Assembly (NCBI GenBank): GCA_002803225.1
Contig: NXFV01000233.1
Location: 1 to 20,546 of the forward strand
Direction: 5' to 3'
DNA length: 20,546 bases
DNA from: Gamarada debralockiae
Lineage: Eukaryota > Ascomycota > Leotiomycetes > Helotiales > Hyphodiscaceae
Shown here: one piece after another, positions 1 through 9,239 of the stretch
Layout of the letters: every line of letters begins with the position of its first letter
How positions within the stretch are numbered: the first letter of the stretch is position 1
Notes under the pieces: generated by a model
Databases searched by the model: none
What the model was told of the DNA's origin: nothing
What the model saw: the letters and a program-made list of their open reading frames with translations, nothing else
Position numbers and translations under genes: made by a program

Positions 1-180
1 ACTTCATCTCTTCAATACTTATAAGAGGGTTCTCTAGCTTAGTGATCTCGTGCTTTATTTATATCCAGACCTTCTTAATTAGTTTTAAATCAAGTGACGA
101 GGGAGGCTAGTCGAACCCCCTAATTCCGTTCTCAAGCCTTGGCAAGCAAGCCTTCCGCGTATCTTTGCGGGTTCAGGAGT
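1..180 (-). pseudogene. Decayed Tc1/mariner-type transposase fragment (C-terminal part)
   Basis: One minus-strand frame read from about 180 down to 1 gives a Tc1/mariner-like C-terminal block. After a GFD-stop-PP segment it reads SSLDLKLIKKVWI, a degraded form of the family's SPDLNPIExxW motif, followed by IKHEITKLENP and ISIEEMK. In-frame stops lie at 107-109 and 59-61, at places where relatives have Trp. Pro-to-Leu and Glu-to-Lys changes in the motif are all C-to-T or G-to-A transitions. The last catalytic acidic residue region is the Asp encoded at 89-91. The fragment runs off the left window edge. Family assignment comes from motif recognition only; the RIP interpretation is inference. 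Confidence 0.6.
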
Positions 181-306
181 CACCCATTCATCACTAGGCT
201 AGTGGTTTCTCAAAAAGGACAAGAGAGTAAAGAATTATTCGTTTTATTATGATTTATCTGTAAATAAAAGGTGTATTGTATTTTTCACGCGTGTGGAGCG
301 CGTCGT

Positions 307-359
307 GGGTTCCCTATTAAAATCCCACCCCGTGAAAATCCCACCTTTTTACACCAAAA
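307..359 (+). repeat. Left terminal inverted repeat
   Basis: Begins GGGTTCCCTATTAAAATCCC and ends in ACACCAAAA. It matches the reverse complement of 862-915 with one single-base indel and a few substitutions; the substitutions seen are A/G and C/T transitions. Confidence 0.75.
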
Positions 360-861
360 TCAACGAAAATGACACTGTTATATCTAACCTCACAACACTT
401 TTAATAAATTAATTCTTTTCGATTTAAGCTTTAGTATATAAGTATATTAAAATGCATATTTGAATTTTTACTATACTATTAAAGGAATATAGTAATAACT
501 AATTGAAAATATACTTGGTTTTACCCTAAAATAAGGTATTTTATATAGGCTACAGATAAATATTTTAAAAAATAAACTACTAAATATTTTAAAAATACAA
601 GAAAAAATAATAATAAACGCACTCTTAGGATTTCTTTTATTAGTGTTATTTAATAAGTTAAAAATTTGGGTCAAATTTTGGATGTAAAAGTAGTAAAAAA
701 AAACTTCTCAATTTCTTAAAATTTAAATATTTAAATAACTATTTACTTTTTTAAAGTTATATAGCTAAAATATTAAATATATACTATTTTAACTAACTAT
801 TTAATAGAGAATATAATTCTGATTGTTAGTTGTTTTAATATGATTAATTAAAAACAACAAC

Positions 862-915
862 TTTTGGTATAAAAAGGTGAGATTTTCATAGGGGTGGGAT
901 TTTAACAGGGAACCC
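862..915 (-). repeat. Right terminal inverted repeat
   Basis: The reverse complement starts GGGTTCCCTGTTAAAATCCC and pairs with 307-359. The arms are 54 and 53 nt long. Confidence 0.75.
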
Positions 916-1487
916 GAGTACGCGGAGCAATGGCGTAAGCTCTTACCTAAAGAGCCTTCGATGATATTCCTTGTGCCGAAGAAGTAATTGTGAACATCGA
1001 ATTGCCATAGATTCCATCCATCACTACCGACTGCTATTTCCAATCTCCTGATCATGCGAATCTTGGATAATACAATGAGCGTCGATCCAAATGTATTGCC
1101 CTACGGTGTTTCGAGACAATACATATTGTCAAATTGTTTTTTGATTAATTACAATAAATCGAACAGCAATCATTGATATTTTTTACTACAAAATGTGACA
1201 CTTGAAATCAATATTAGATATTAATTTTGATCAATAATTGCTATGCATACACAAATATTGATCGAATCGAGAGTTGATATTGAGCTACTCTACATGCAAT
1301 TCGTCCCATTTTCCTACTAAGTCTAAATATACCTCCATTCCTAGATTCCTACTCTAATATGCCCTTATTCGCAGATTCACACTCAAATATACCCTCATTC
1401 GAAGGTAAAATCGTCGAATTAATTGTAGGAAGAGAGTCTATAGTACGTTAGAAAGGAGTATTAAAAGAAGGAAGGGATATTACTGAC
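916..1487. other. AT-rich intergenic sequence, no gene seen
   Basis: About 570 bp between the TIR element and the minisatellite. Positions 916-1060 are less AT-rich and hold a short minus-strand open frame (801-1055) that crosses into the TIR element. It may be a scrap of older unique sequence, but I recognise no family. Positions 1100-1300 are strongly AT-rich. Nothing else is supported here. Confidence 0.5.
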
Positions 1488-1650
1488 AGAAGAGAGTATG
1501 CGCGAAGTATCGAGAGAAAGAAGGGAGTCTTACTTATCGAGAGAAGAAGAGAGTACGCGCGAGGTATCGAGAGGAGAAGGGAGTCTTACTTATCGAGAGA
1601 AAGAAGAGAGTGCACGCGAGGTATCGAGAGAAGTAGGGAGTCTGACTTAA
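1488..1650. repeat. 57-bp tandem repeat (minisatellite), about 2.9 copies
   Basis: A unit starting AGAAGAGAGTAYGCGCGARG, continuing through GTATCGAGAG and GGGAGTCTTACTTATCGAG, recurs with the GAGAGT block at 1492, 1549 and 1606, exactly 57 bp apart. The purine-rich units differ by a few bases, and the last copy is truncated into a poly-A run near 1650. A weaker partial copy may precede it at about 1450-1487. No coding frame uses it. Confidence 0.8.
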
Positions 1651-2476
1651 AAAAAAAATAAAAGAAGGGGAAAAGAGGTCTTTGTTGATTTTGATCTGTG
1701 CACGACGCGTCTTCTCTGGATATCCTAGCGTAGTACTAATTTAAGTGGGGCGACAATATCCAAGGAAGCTAAAAGGCCCTTTGACTAGGGTTAAATCAAT
1801 AATAAATAGGTCTTAAAGAGATTAGAACCTAATTCAAGGCAAAATTAAGAGTAGCAAAGGAAGATCAGGTACGATTAATTAGCATATATTGAAATCAAGT
1901 AATAATAATTGTAGTATATTGATAATAATTGCATGTTGCCAATATATATTGTCACGAGAACACCCAGTCGCCTGGAATCAGTTGTTCTGCTTCGTCCATT
2001 TTGACACAGGCTTCAGGCGGGGTTGAGTCCGTTGCTGCCGTAGACTGGGCGAAGCATGGCATCTGAACTCCTTCAAGCAAGTTCTCTAAAATCGCAAAGA
2101 GTGGTACCTGCAAAATACCTTGAGCGGCCCCCGGCTGATTATGGGGTTACACCGCATCCTGCAATCATGGATTGCTCGGATGGTTACCTCCTTACTGCTT
2201 CTTACATGCATTTAAATCTCGGAGACCTCGGAGCTGTGACGCAGCAGTGCTGCAGTAAGCTACATTCAATAGACTAACTTCGGTGAAGAGCGTAATGAGT
2301 GTCAAGTTTCTTTCGCCAAGGCTGCTGTGGTGTGCGGGAATCCCTGCCTTTCTCAATTCCCTCTCCTAGGTCTCCTTAAAGACAGATTTTCAAGCCCTCT
2401 GAATTTCAGATTCTATTTCTTCGGTTTTTTAAATTCTTCCGAAAAGGAATAATTTTAGGATAGGAGACCGATCATT
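1651..2476. other. Upstream region of the GMC gene, no gene seen
   Basis: About 825 bp, AT-rich up to about 1950 with a short imperfect repeat of ATAATAATTG near 1900-1931, and more balanced from 1950 on. A 73-codon open frame at 2056-2277 has no recognisable domain and is not supported. The last 150 bp before the start codon, with a pyrimidine-rich stretch near 2345-2400, probably hold the promoter and 5' leader of the oxidoreductase. No individual site can be assigned. Confidence 0.4.
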
Positions 2477-4677
2477 ATGAGAATTTTTATGCAGGTTTTG
2501 CGGACACACCTCATTCCGCTGGCAATACTCACAACTGCGGCTGTCGGATATACGAAATTTCCAGGGAGAATTCTAACGAGATTTTCTGATGTTCTTAGTA
2601 GTTATGATTATATAGTTGTGGGAGGAGGAACAAGTGGACTGGTGGTTGGCAACCGATTATCAGAAAATCCCGGCAAGTGGAGACACGCTTCCCTCCTTTC
2701 CAGCCTGGGCTAATCTGTGCAGCAACAAGTGTGCTCATAATAGAAGCTGGACAATTGTAGGATAACCCTGTTCAAAAATTTAAAGATTTTAAATTCTACA
2801 AGTTCAAAGTCCTGCTAATATGTTGTGCAGTGATAAAAATGAAGACTTTATAACCATCCCCATCCTCTCAACAGGCAACATTCCCGTCCTAGGTAATGGA
2901 GCCCGAGGTACACAGTATGACTGGAACATGACCTCAGCTTTACAACCAGACTTACAGAACCGTTCCATCGCAACACCAGCCGGTAAGGTCTTCGGTGGAG
3001 GTACGGTTCTGAATGGTATGGTTTTTAATCGTGGGTCGAGAGCCGACTACGATCGTTGGGAAGAACTCGGCAATCCTGGCTGGAATTTCGATGCGATGCT
3101 GCCGTATTTCAAAAATGCTGAACATTTCACTCCCCCAGAGAGACAACTGGCGGAGGAGTGGGATATTCAGTATGTGCCGGAATATCATGGGGAGTATGGG
3201 GATGTGCAGTCGAGTTTTCCAAATTTTGTGTGGCCTTCGACAAGTGAGTCGGCGAACATTGGTTCATTATCAGTGAGTTTGACTGACTCGGGGCAGAAAA
3301 CTTTATAGAATCTATGAAGGAGTTAGATGTTCCCGTTTTGAAGGATGCGATGGGCGGAAATGCTACGGGAGGTTACTGGTTCCTTCTATCTCTGAATCCG
3401 AAAGACGAGTCAAGGTCGACTTCACAGGCTTTCTATACACCGAGCAGACCTAATCTGCATCTTCTGACCGGAAATCAAGTCACGAAGCTACTCCTAGATT
3501 CGAATGTTCCTGAGCCCAAGATCACGGGTCTTGAGTACTCCACTGGAGAGAACGCGCAGAGATACCATGTATCGGTTGAGAAGGAAGTGATTCTAGCTGC
3601 TGGTGCATTACACACACCTCAACTTTTGGAACTGTCTGGGATTGGAGATTCGAGAATTCTGTCCACCCTCGGCATCGATACAAGGGTAGATTTACCAGGA
3701 GTTGGAGCTAATTACCAAGACCACCTCCTACTAATCACGGCCCAAACAGGTAACTTTTGCAGTAACTTTTGCACAAAACTGGCAGGACTAAACTGACAGT
3801 TGTCCAACAGTGGATATCTCGATCAATACCGGAAATTTCAGCAACGCCACTTGGAACGCTGAACAGCGTGCTCTATACGATGCGAAAAGAGAGGGTAATT
3901 GCTTTTAAAACCCTCTATTCCCGCCTGAGATTTGCAATAACATTCAAAATAGGACCGTACACCACAGCAGGCGGGAATTTCTTTGCTTTCCTCCCCCTAT
4001 CCACATTCACCAACAGCAGCACCCTGAACAACCTCAACCTCCTGGCAACCTCTCAATCTCCATCCACCTACCTCCCGCCAGACACTCACCCCTCTGTTCT
4101 CGCGGGGTATACAGAGCAACATGCCATTCTAACACAATCACTTACCTCCTCCGCTACAGCGAGTCTAGAATTCATCTTCGACGACAGCGTCATAATCCCA
4201 TCCTTACAACAACCCTTCAGCCGAGGCACCGTACACATCAATTCTACCTCGCCATTCGCAACACCCCTCATCAACGGCCGGTATCTCTCCAACCCCCTCG
4301 ATCTCTACACTCTCGTGTCTGGGTTTCTCTATACACGCAAGATTCGGGCGACCTCTGCTCTACAAGCCATCTCTGCGCTAGAAGTGTATCCCGGAACTTC
4401 AATCTCAAGTGATGATGAATTCCAAGTTGAAGAGTTTGTAAGGGGAGGAGTAGATACAGAGAACCATCATGCGGGAACGGCGGCTATGCTACCACAGGAG
4501 ATGGGAGGTGTTGTCGATAGTCAGTTGAGGGTTTATGGAGTCAGTGGACTGAGAGTCGTGGATGCGAGTGTCATGCCGATGATTCCTGCAGCGCACTTGC
4601 AGGATACAGTCTATGCTGTTGCAGAGAGAGCGTCAGATTTCATTTTGGCAGAGGATAGCAACTACCAAGCTCTTTGA
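2477..4677 (+). CDS. GMC-family FAD-dependent oxidoreductase (aryl-alcohol/choline dehydrogenase-like)
   Basis: Six exons: 2477-2676, 2730-2756, 2831-3243, 3297-3749, 3811-3894 and 3953-4677. All introns are GT-AG (53-74 nt), and splicing gives an uninterrupted 633-residue protein, normal for fungal GMC enzymes. The N-terminus has a hydrophobic stretch (about residues 8-24), a likely signal peptide or anchor, so the protein is probably secreted. The FAD-binding Rossmann motif GGGTSG is at 49-54, with the ADP-ribose-binding acidic residue in VLIIEAG (E72). GMC signature 1 (GGGTVLNGMVFNRGSRADYD) and signature 2 (GALHTPQLLELSGIG) are present. The C-terminal catalytic region has ENHHAGTAAM (H564/H565) and PAAHLQDTVYAVAE (H607). 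GMC enzymes oxidise alcohols or sugars with FAD; the substrate cannot be read from sequence. Exon 2 is a 27-nt micro-exon encoding most of VLIIEAG. No lignocellulose or metabolite cluster partner is adjacent. Confidence 0.93.
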
Positions 4678-5933
4678 CTAGATTGTTCAAGAGGCGTGGA
4701 GACGATTTGGAACGGCGGCAGCGCACAGCGCCGCGAAGAATACCTGGATCGTCCAGTCTCATACTCTCATTGGGCCTTTTCGTATGCATTGGGTAACGGG
4801 TTAGCGGTTGTCTGGACTTTTTTCTGTTGTTATTTTCAAAAATCCGTTCAGGTCCTTCTGAGCTGTTAGCGGAGAATGCGAAAGGGGAGGCTTTTGCAGG
4901 AAAGTGTGTATCACGTGACTCCAACAGTCAAATAAACATCTCGCGTATGTAAAGCCTTATTTATGCCCAATCAAGAGGTCAAATAGGAAGGCAGACCGAT
5001 TTGAAATCCGGAAAACCCCGTTTGCAAGGGATACCCTCCACTTCAGTCGCGATAATAAATCCGCTTCAAATTTGATTTTCTTGAAATATATATGCAATAA
5101 AACAGCTGCTTCCTCTCTATCATATAAGCCACGAATCGATAATTTCGGACGTTGTACAGATTTTTTAATATAAGTTTGAAAACATAGAGATTTTGGTGTT
5201 CTGGGCTCTCGCTTAGGCGTGTCCAATCGGTCGGCTTTCGTACTCCGATGTACTGTACCTTGATGCAGAGTAAATAATGATCCGATTTCAGGCTGGTAGG
5301 GCTTCGTGAGGAAATGGCGAATATTGGCAAATCTCAGGTCCGGGCTGTATTAGCCCAATCAAGAACAAACGTGCTTTGGATTAAGGTTGTTAGTGGTCAG
5401 TTTTATGCTTACCATAGAACCCCTGTAGATGAAGCGACGTCCTGATGCAACATCGCCACTCGCCTCGGGACGGGTGTTCGTTCCAGAATACTGTCTCAAC
5501 AGGTACTGACTATGGCGTCCCTGCCAAGAGATCGATAAAGAAACAAGCTTTATGCCGGGAATTTAGTCGTAGCCTCAAAGCTTGGCATCTCGACTTCAAA
5601 ATATCGATGACAGAGAATGTGAAAGAAGAGCCCCCAAATTGCAAGCTTCTCATAGAGTTCCAGCCTCCATCGGACCTATTCTTCCATCCCCCACGGACCA
5701 CAAGCAAGGGTCTACGTAGACCCTTGCTTCGCCGTAAATAAGCTCACACTCCAAGCGGGTGAAGTAAACACTTTCGTGATGTGCGATCATGCAAGAAAAC
5801 CATGATCAGATTAGATTTTGGACCTATTCTTGGACCCTCAATAGACTCGAGATGAACATATCGTTTTTTATCCTTCATTTTAGCAGCACTTGCGCGCTCT
5901 TGGACTACCAAGTATGAGGACCAAGCATTCGCG
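4678..5933. other. Long intergenic region between the GMC and GT34 genes
   Basis: About 1.25 kb without a convincing gene. It contains a TCACGTGA octamer at 4911-4918 and a perfect 28-bp palindrome at 5702-5729. Several open frames of 65-98 codons on both strands (4640-5330 minus, 5445-5741 plus) lack domains and fungal codon bias. The stretch from about 4930 to 5340 is moderately AT-rich. The last 150 bp presumably contain the GT34 promoter and leader. Confidence 0.5.
5702..5729. repeat. Perfect 28-bp palindrome
   Basis: The arm AAGCAAGGGTCTAC (5702-5715) is followed immediately by its exact reverse complement (5716-5729), with no spacer and no mismatch. It lies 204 bp upstream of the GT34 start codon. 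The function is unknown: it could be a binding site for a dimeric regulator, a footprint of a mobile element, or a chance structure. Confidence 0.9.
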
Positions 5934-7283
5934 ATGATCTTCCGCCGTATCGCAAGACCTGTCACGGTCTTGTTAGCGATATGGTGTATGTGGCAGATAT
6001 TCCAATCCGACTTCAAAGTTTTAGTTCCTATGGTCCGTGAAGTAGTCTCTGTCACGTCTGTCGCCGAAATTCCAGCCAAATCCGTTTCCAGAGTTGCAAA
6101 GGTCACGGTCGCCGCCAATTCCCTCAATTCATCCACCATCCACCAGGCTTTGCAGACGCATAAGGTCCAAAATGATATTCATGGGTACATACACTTCATC
6201 GCCACGAATGAAGTCGTGGGTGACCTGTCTGAGAACGATCCTCAACATCGGCCTCGAGGGGCATGGAGTAAACCGGCATATCTTCTGTCAATCATTGTGG
6301 CCGAGCTGACAAAGCGTGAATCTGAAAGATTGGAATGGATATTGTACGCTTCCCTGAATGCCCTGGCTCAATCACTTCCCTGAGTCCTCCTTGATGTTGG
6401 ATCTAAGTTTGTGCACAGCTGGTTCGACGCGGACACAGTGGTTATGAACCCACACACTCCACTCGAGATCTTCCTCCCTCCCAATAACATGTCCGAAGTT
6501 TCCAACGTTCACCTCCTAATGGCGAGCAACTGGGACGGACTCAACTCCGGAGCATTCGCACTACGAGTACACCCATGGTCTGTCTCTCTCCTCTCTGCCG
6601 TACTCGCATACCCAATATACCACTCCCAGAAACTCAAAACAGACCGATTTCGGGATCAAAGCGCATTTCAGTGGCTTCTCCAGTCACCCGACTCTCCTCT
6701 ATCGAACTCGCAGATGAGCGGCAAGAACAATTGGGACCATTGGGTCGAAGTTCCTATGCGTTGGTTCAACTCATTACCGATCAATAACGCGTTTTCCCAA
6801 AAGTGGGACTGGATATTTAACCATAAGATGACGCCGGAACTATTTGATAATGGTACAAATGTGGTATATAATGATGGGAAGGGAAGACAGGTACAACCGT
6901 GGAAGGTCATGCAGGGAGATATGATCGTTCATTTTGCGGGAGCGAATCCAGTGAGGGATAGTTGGATGGGTCCTTGGCTTAAGAGAGCTGAAGCGTACCT
7001 TCCTGAATGGAGCAATGTTACGAAGCAGGACGTTCTGAAGATTGAAGCACTGGGCTTCTGGAATAAGACGGCGAAAAGGATGGTTTATGAAAGAAAGCAC
7101 GAGGGAGAAGGAGCTTTAGAGAGATACATAGCCAAGCCTACGAGGAAGCTGACCACTGGAGTGGCAGGCTCTATGCTGCAACCGACTAAGGTAAACATAG
7201 CAAAGATGCCTCCACCAGCCCAAGAGCTGAGGCAGCCCACAAACGAGTCGGAAATGGTGGACGGATCCACCGGCCATCCATAG
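5934..7283 (+). CDS. GT34 family glycosyltransferase (GMA12/MNN10-like galactosyl/mannosyltransferase)
   Basis: Two exons, 5934-6343 and 6419-7283, joined across a 75-nt GT-AG intron. The junction restores EWI-FWFDADT and gives 424 residues. The architecture is that of a type II Golgi membrane protein: a short basic cytosolic tail, one membrane anchor (about residues 9-25), a stem, then the GT34 catalytic domain. Visible motifs are HRPRGAWSKPAYLLS (about 105-119), the metal/nucleotide-sugar-binding DXD as DAD at 140-142, NPHTPLEIFLPP, LNSGAFALRVHPWS, FRDQSAF and HFAGANPVRDSW. Family members transfer galactose (S. pombe Gma12) or mannose (S. cerevisiae Mnn10/Mnn11) onto N-glycan or mannan chains; donor and linkage cannot be decided here. 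The C-terminal 80 or so residues after the domain are low in conserved motifs. The start is the first ATG followed directly by the anchor. Confidence 0.9.
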
Positions 7284-7588
7284 GATAGATTCGTTCATCT
7301 AAATTGAACAATTTGAACACCGCCTAAAACCTGCAACCTGTGATGGTGAAATCTCTGATACCTCGCATACCCAGTATATATGATACAGGGATACCTCCAT
7401 TATCAGATGCGTCGTAACTGGGGTTTCGGGAGTTGCTCCGTACTGGGATCTTCCAACCTAACAAACCATACATGCCTCGCATCAAGCCACCGGACGGAAG
7501 TCGGCAATCGCATCATGACTTCCTTCTTTTAACCTTCCTTCACATTTCTCACTTGAAGGTGCGCCTCTCATTCATCATTACTTCTCAG
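7284..7588. other. Intergenic region between the GT34 and transporter genes
   Basis: About 305 bp, probably the 3' UTR of the glycosyltransferase followed by the promoter and leader of the transporter. A pyrimidine-rich stretch at about 7519-7550, of the kind often seen near fungal transcription starts, precedes the upstream ATGs. No other feature is recognised. Confidence 0.4.
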
Positions 7589-7620
7589 ATGTCTTGGCAA
7601 TGAAATCATGTCTAAATTAA
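7589..7620 (+). promoter_or_regulatory. Two overlapping short upstream ORFs at the transporter start
   Basis: An ATG at 7589 opens a 4-codon frame (MSWQ) that stops at 7601-7603. Its TGA overlaps a second ATG at 7600, which opens a 6-codon frame (MKSCLN) ending at 7620 and running over the main start codon at 7608 in another frame. If transcription starts upstream of 7589, these would reduce or condition initiation at the main ATG. The arrangement is seen directly; the regulatory effect is inferred. Confidence 0.4.
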
Positions 7621-9037
7621 AAAAGTCAGATATCGAGGCACAGCTCACGAAAGAAGAGAAGGAATCACGACTGCCGACACCGCGTTTGGATTCGGAATAT
7701 CGAATACCGACCAGCACGAAATTTGCATATTTGAGCACATATTTTCTGTGTAATGTTTCGTTGACAATATATAATAAAGCTGTGCTAGGAAAGGTACGCA
7801 CTTCTGATTTTTCATGCATTTGAGATTGCGGGACTGACTTCAACACAGTTTGCGTACCCATGGCTCCTCACAACCCTCCATGCCGGTTCCGCGTCAATAG
7901 GATGCTACATCCTCCTGCTGCGCGGAACCTTTAGCTTGACTAAGCTCTCGTATCAAGAAAACGCAATCTTGATACTATTTTCGTTTCTATTCACGATCAA
8001 CATCGCAATTTCTAATGTCTCCCTGTAGGCCCTATTCCTCCCTCTCCTCCGTCGTCCCCTTCCTCATTCCAAACTGTAAATGTGACTATGTTAATGTGTG
8101 TTTAGGTCAATGGTGTCAATGCCCTTCCATCAAATCCTGCGCTCCACAACACCAATCTTCACAGTCCTAATTTACCGCCTGCGCTACAACCGCTCTTACT
8201 CCACGCGTACCTATCTGTCTCTTATCCCCATCGTCGTGGGTGTGGGGTTTGCGACTTATGGTGATTACTATTTCACGCCCACTGGCTTCCTCTTGACTCT
8301 GCTTGGCGTAATCCTCGCTGCTGTTAAGGTCTGTATCCCCTGACTTCCTCTGCATCCTCCAAGATTCGTTACTGATTGGGAATGAGTAGACAGTGGTATC
8401 AAACCGCATAATGACCGGCCCCCTGGCCCTCTCTCCCTTGGAAACCCTCTTTCGCATGTCTCCCCTCGCCTTCATTCAAGGGCTCATCTACTCCTTCCTC
8501 AGCGGCGAGATGTCCGCGCTTCACTTCTCCCATGACTCCCTCATCCCGTCCGCCATCCCCTCCCCATCAAGCTTCTCCCGAACTTCAATAACACAGATAT
8601 TACCATCTCACAACCAAGCACTAGCCCTAGCTGGAAACGGTATCCTAGCGTTTCTGTTGAACGTGGCATCTTTTGAGACGAATAAAAATACGGGTGCGTT
8701 GACCATGACCGTTTGCGGGAACGTGAAGCAATGTCTTACGGTTCTGTTGGGGATTGTGGTTTTTGGGGTCAAGGTTGGGTGGTTGAATGGTGCTGGTAGT
8801 AAGTTCTTCCCATAAAATTCCCTGCCCATTGTATCGAAATCACAGTTTTGGCAAGAAGAGATATTTTTTAAGGATAAGCTTGGGACTTCAAGGCTCCAGA
8901 GCCTAGCTTGGGGCATCTTCTATGATGATGTGATGAGAGTGGACGCTGTCAATGCTGACTTTTTCACAGTGCTGATTACACTGGCTGGGGCTGGGTGGTA
9001 TAGCATTCTTGAATTGAGATCGAAGAGTAGGAAATAG
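7608..9037 (+). CDS. TPT/SLC35-like membrane transporter (triose-phosphate/nucleotide-sugar transporter superfamily)
   Basis: Five exons: 7608-7793, 7849-8024, 8106-8328, 8390-8798 and 8970-9037. All introns are GT-AG (55, 81, 61 and 171 nt), giving 353 residues, the usual size for the DMT-superfamily TPT domain. About nine or ten hydrophobic helices follow a cytosolic N-terminus of roughly 36 residues. Family-like stretches are TIYNKAVLGKFAYPWLLTTLHA, split by intron 1, MPFHQILRSTTPIFTVLIY, LIPIVVGVGFATYGD, AAVKTVVSNRIMTGPL, and near the end ETNKNTGALTMTVCGNVKQ and ITLAGAGWYS. Proteins of this group exchange phosphorylated or nucleotide-activated sugars across Golgi, ER or other organelle membranes; the substrate cannot be assigned. 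The last intron uses the consensus donor GTAAGT, which restores GAGM-LITLAG. The gene is convergent with utp13, with 202 bp between stops. Confidence 0.88.
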
Positions 9038-9239
9038 AACCGGGTGCCTGATGAATGTGCTGCGAGTTTAGGGGCCGGTAAAACAAAATGGTAAAATTCT
9101 GGTCTGGACGAGACCAACCAATGATTCATGTGAGTGAAAAATTTGGCCAGTGGCACGGAACGCGAACCTTTAGATTGAACGATATTCCTTCTCCCCATAC
9201 AGTCTTCGCCCACCATCTCCGGTGGTTTCAGCGATGCAA

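Larger units (their letters stand above)
307..915. mobile_element. Small AT-rich DNA element with terminal inverted repeats (MITE-like)
   Basis: Two near-perfect inverted repeats, at 307-359 and 862-915, bracket about 500 bp of extremely AT-rich sequence with no credible coding frame. The total of about 610 bp with long TIRs fits a non-autonomous DNA transposon (MITE) or the RIP-decayed husk of a longer one. Similarity may continue outward into a CGCGT on both sides, so the exact ends and the target-site duplication are not resolved; no obvious TA or longer duplication is visible at 307/915. Short open frames inside (for example 471-674) are low-complexity and rejected as genes. Confidence 0.65.

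Noticed and set aside
471..674. 67-codon minus-strand frame inside the TIR element
   Set aside because: Ile/Phe/Lys-rich composition simply reflects AT-rich DNA.
801..1055. 84-codon minus-strand frame beside the TIR element
   Set aside because: It crosses the TIR boundary, so only its first half could be old coding sequence, and that half matches nothing I recognise.
2056..2277. 73-codon plus-strand open frame with an ATG upstream of the GMC gene
   Set aside because: No recognisable domain, no clear codon bias, and no splice path to a longer product; treated as upstream sequence.
4640..5330. Overlapping minus-strand open frames of 89-95 codons
   Set aside because: They overlap each other and the GMC 3' end, are low in C-ending codons and match no family I know.
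5445..5741. 98-codon plus-strand frame ending in the palindrome
   Set aside because: No domain; both strands are open by chance and its end is formed by the 28-bp palindrome.
7608..9037. Alternative last intron donor in the transporter at 8795 (GTAGTA)
   Set aside because: It keeps frame but deletes the conserved Gly-Met; the donor at 8799 is a full GTAAGT consensus and restores the family sequence.
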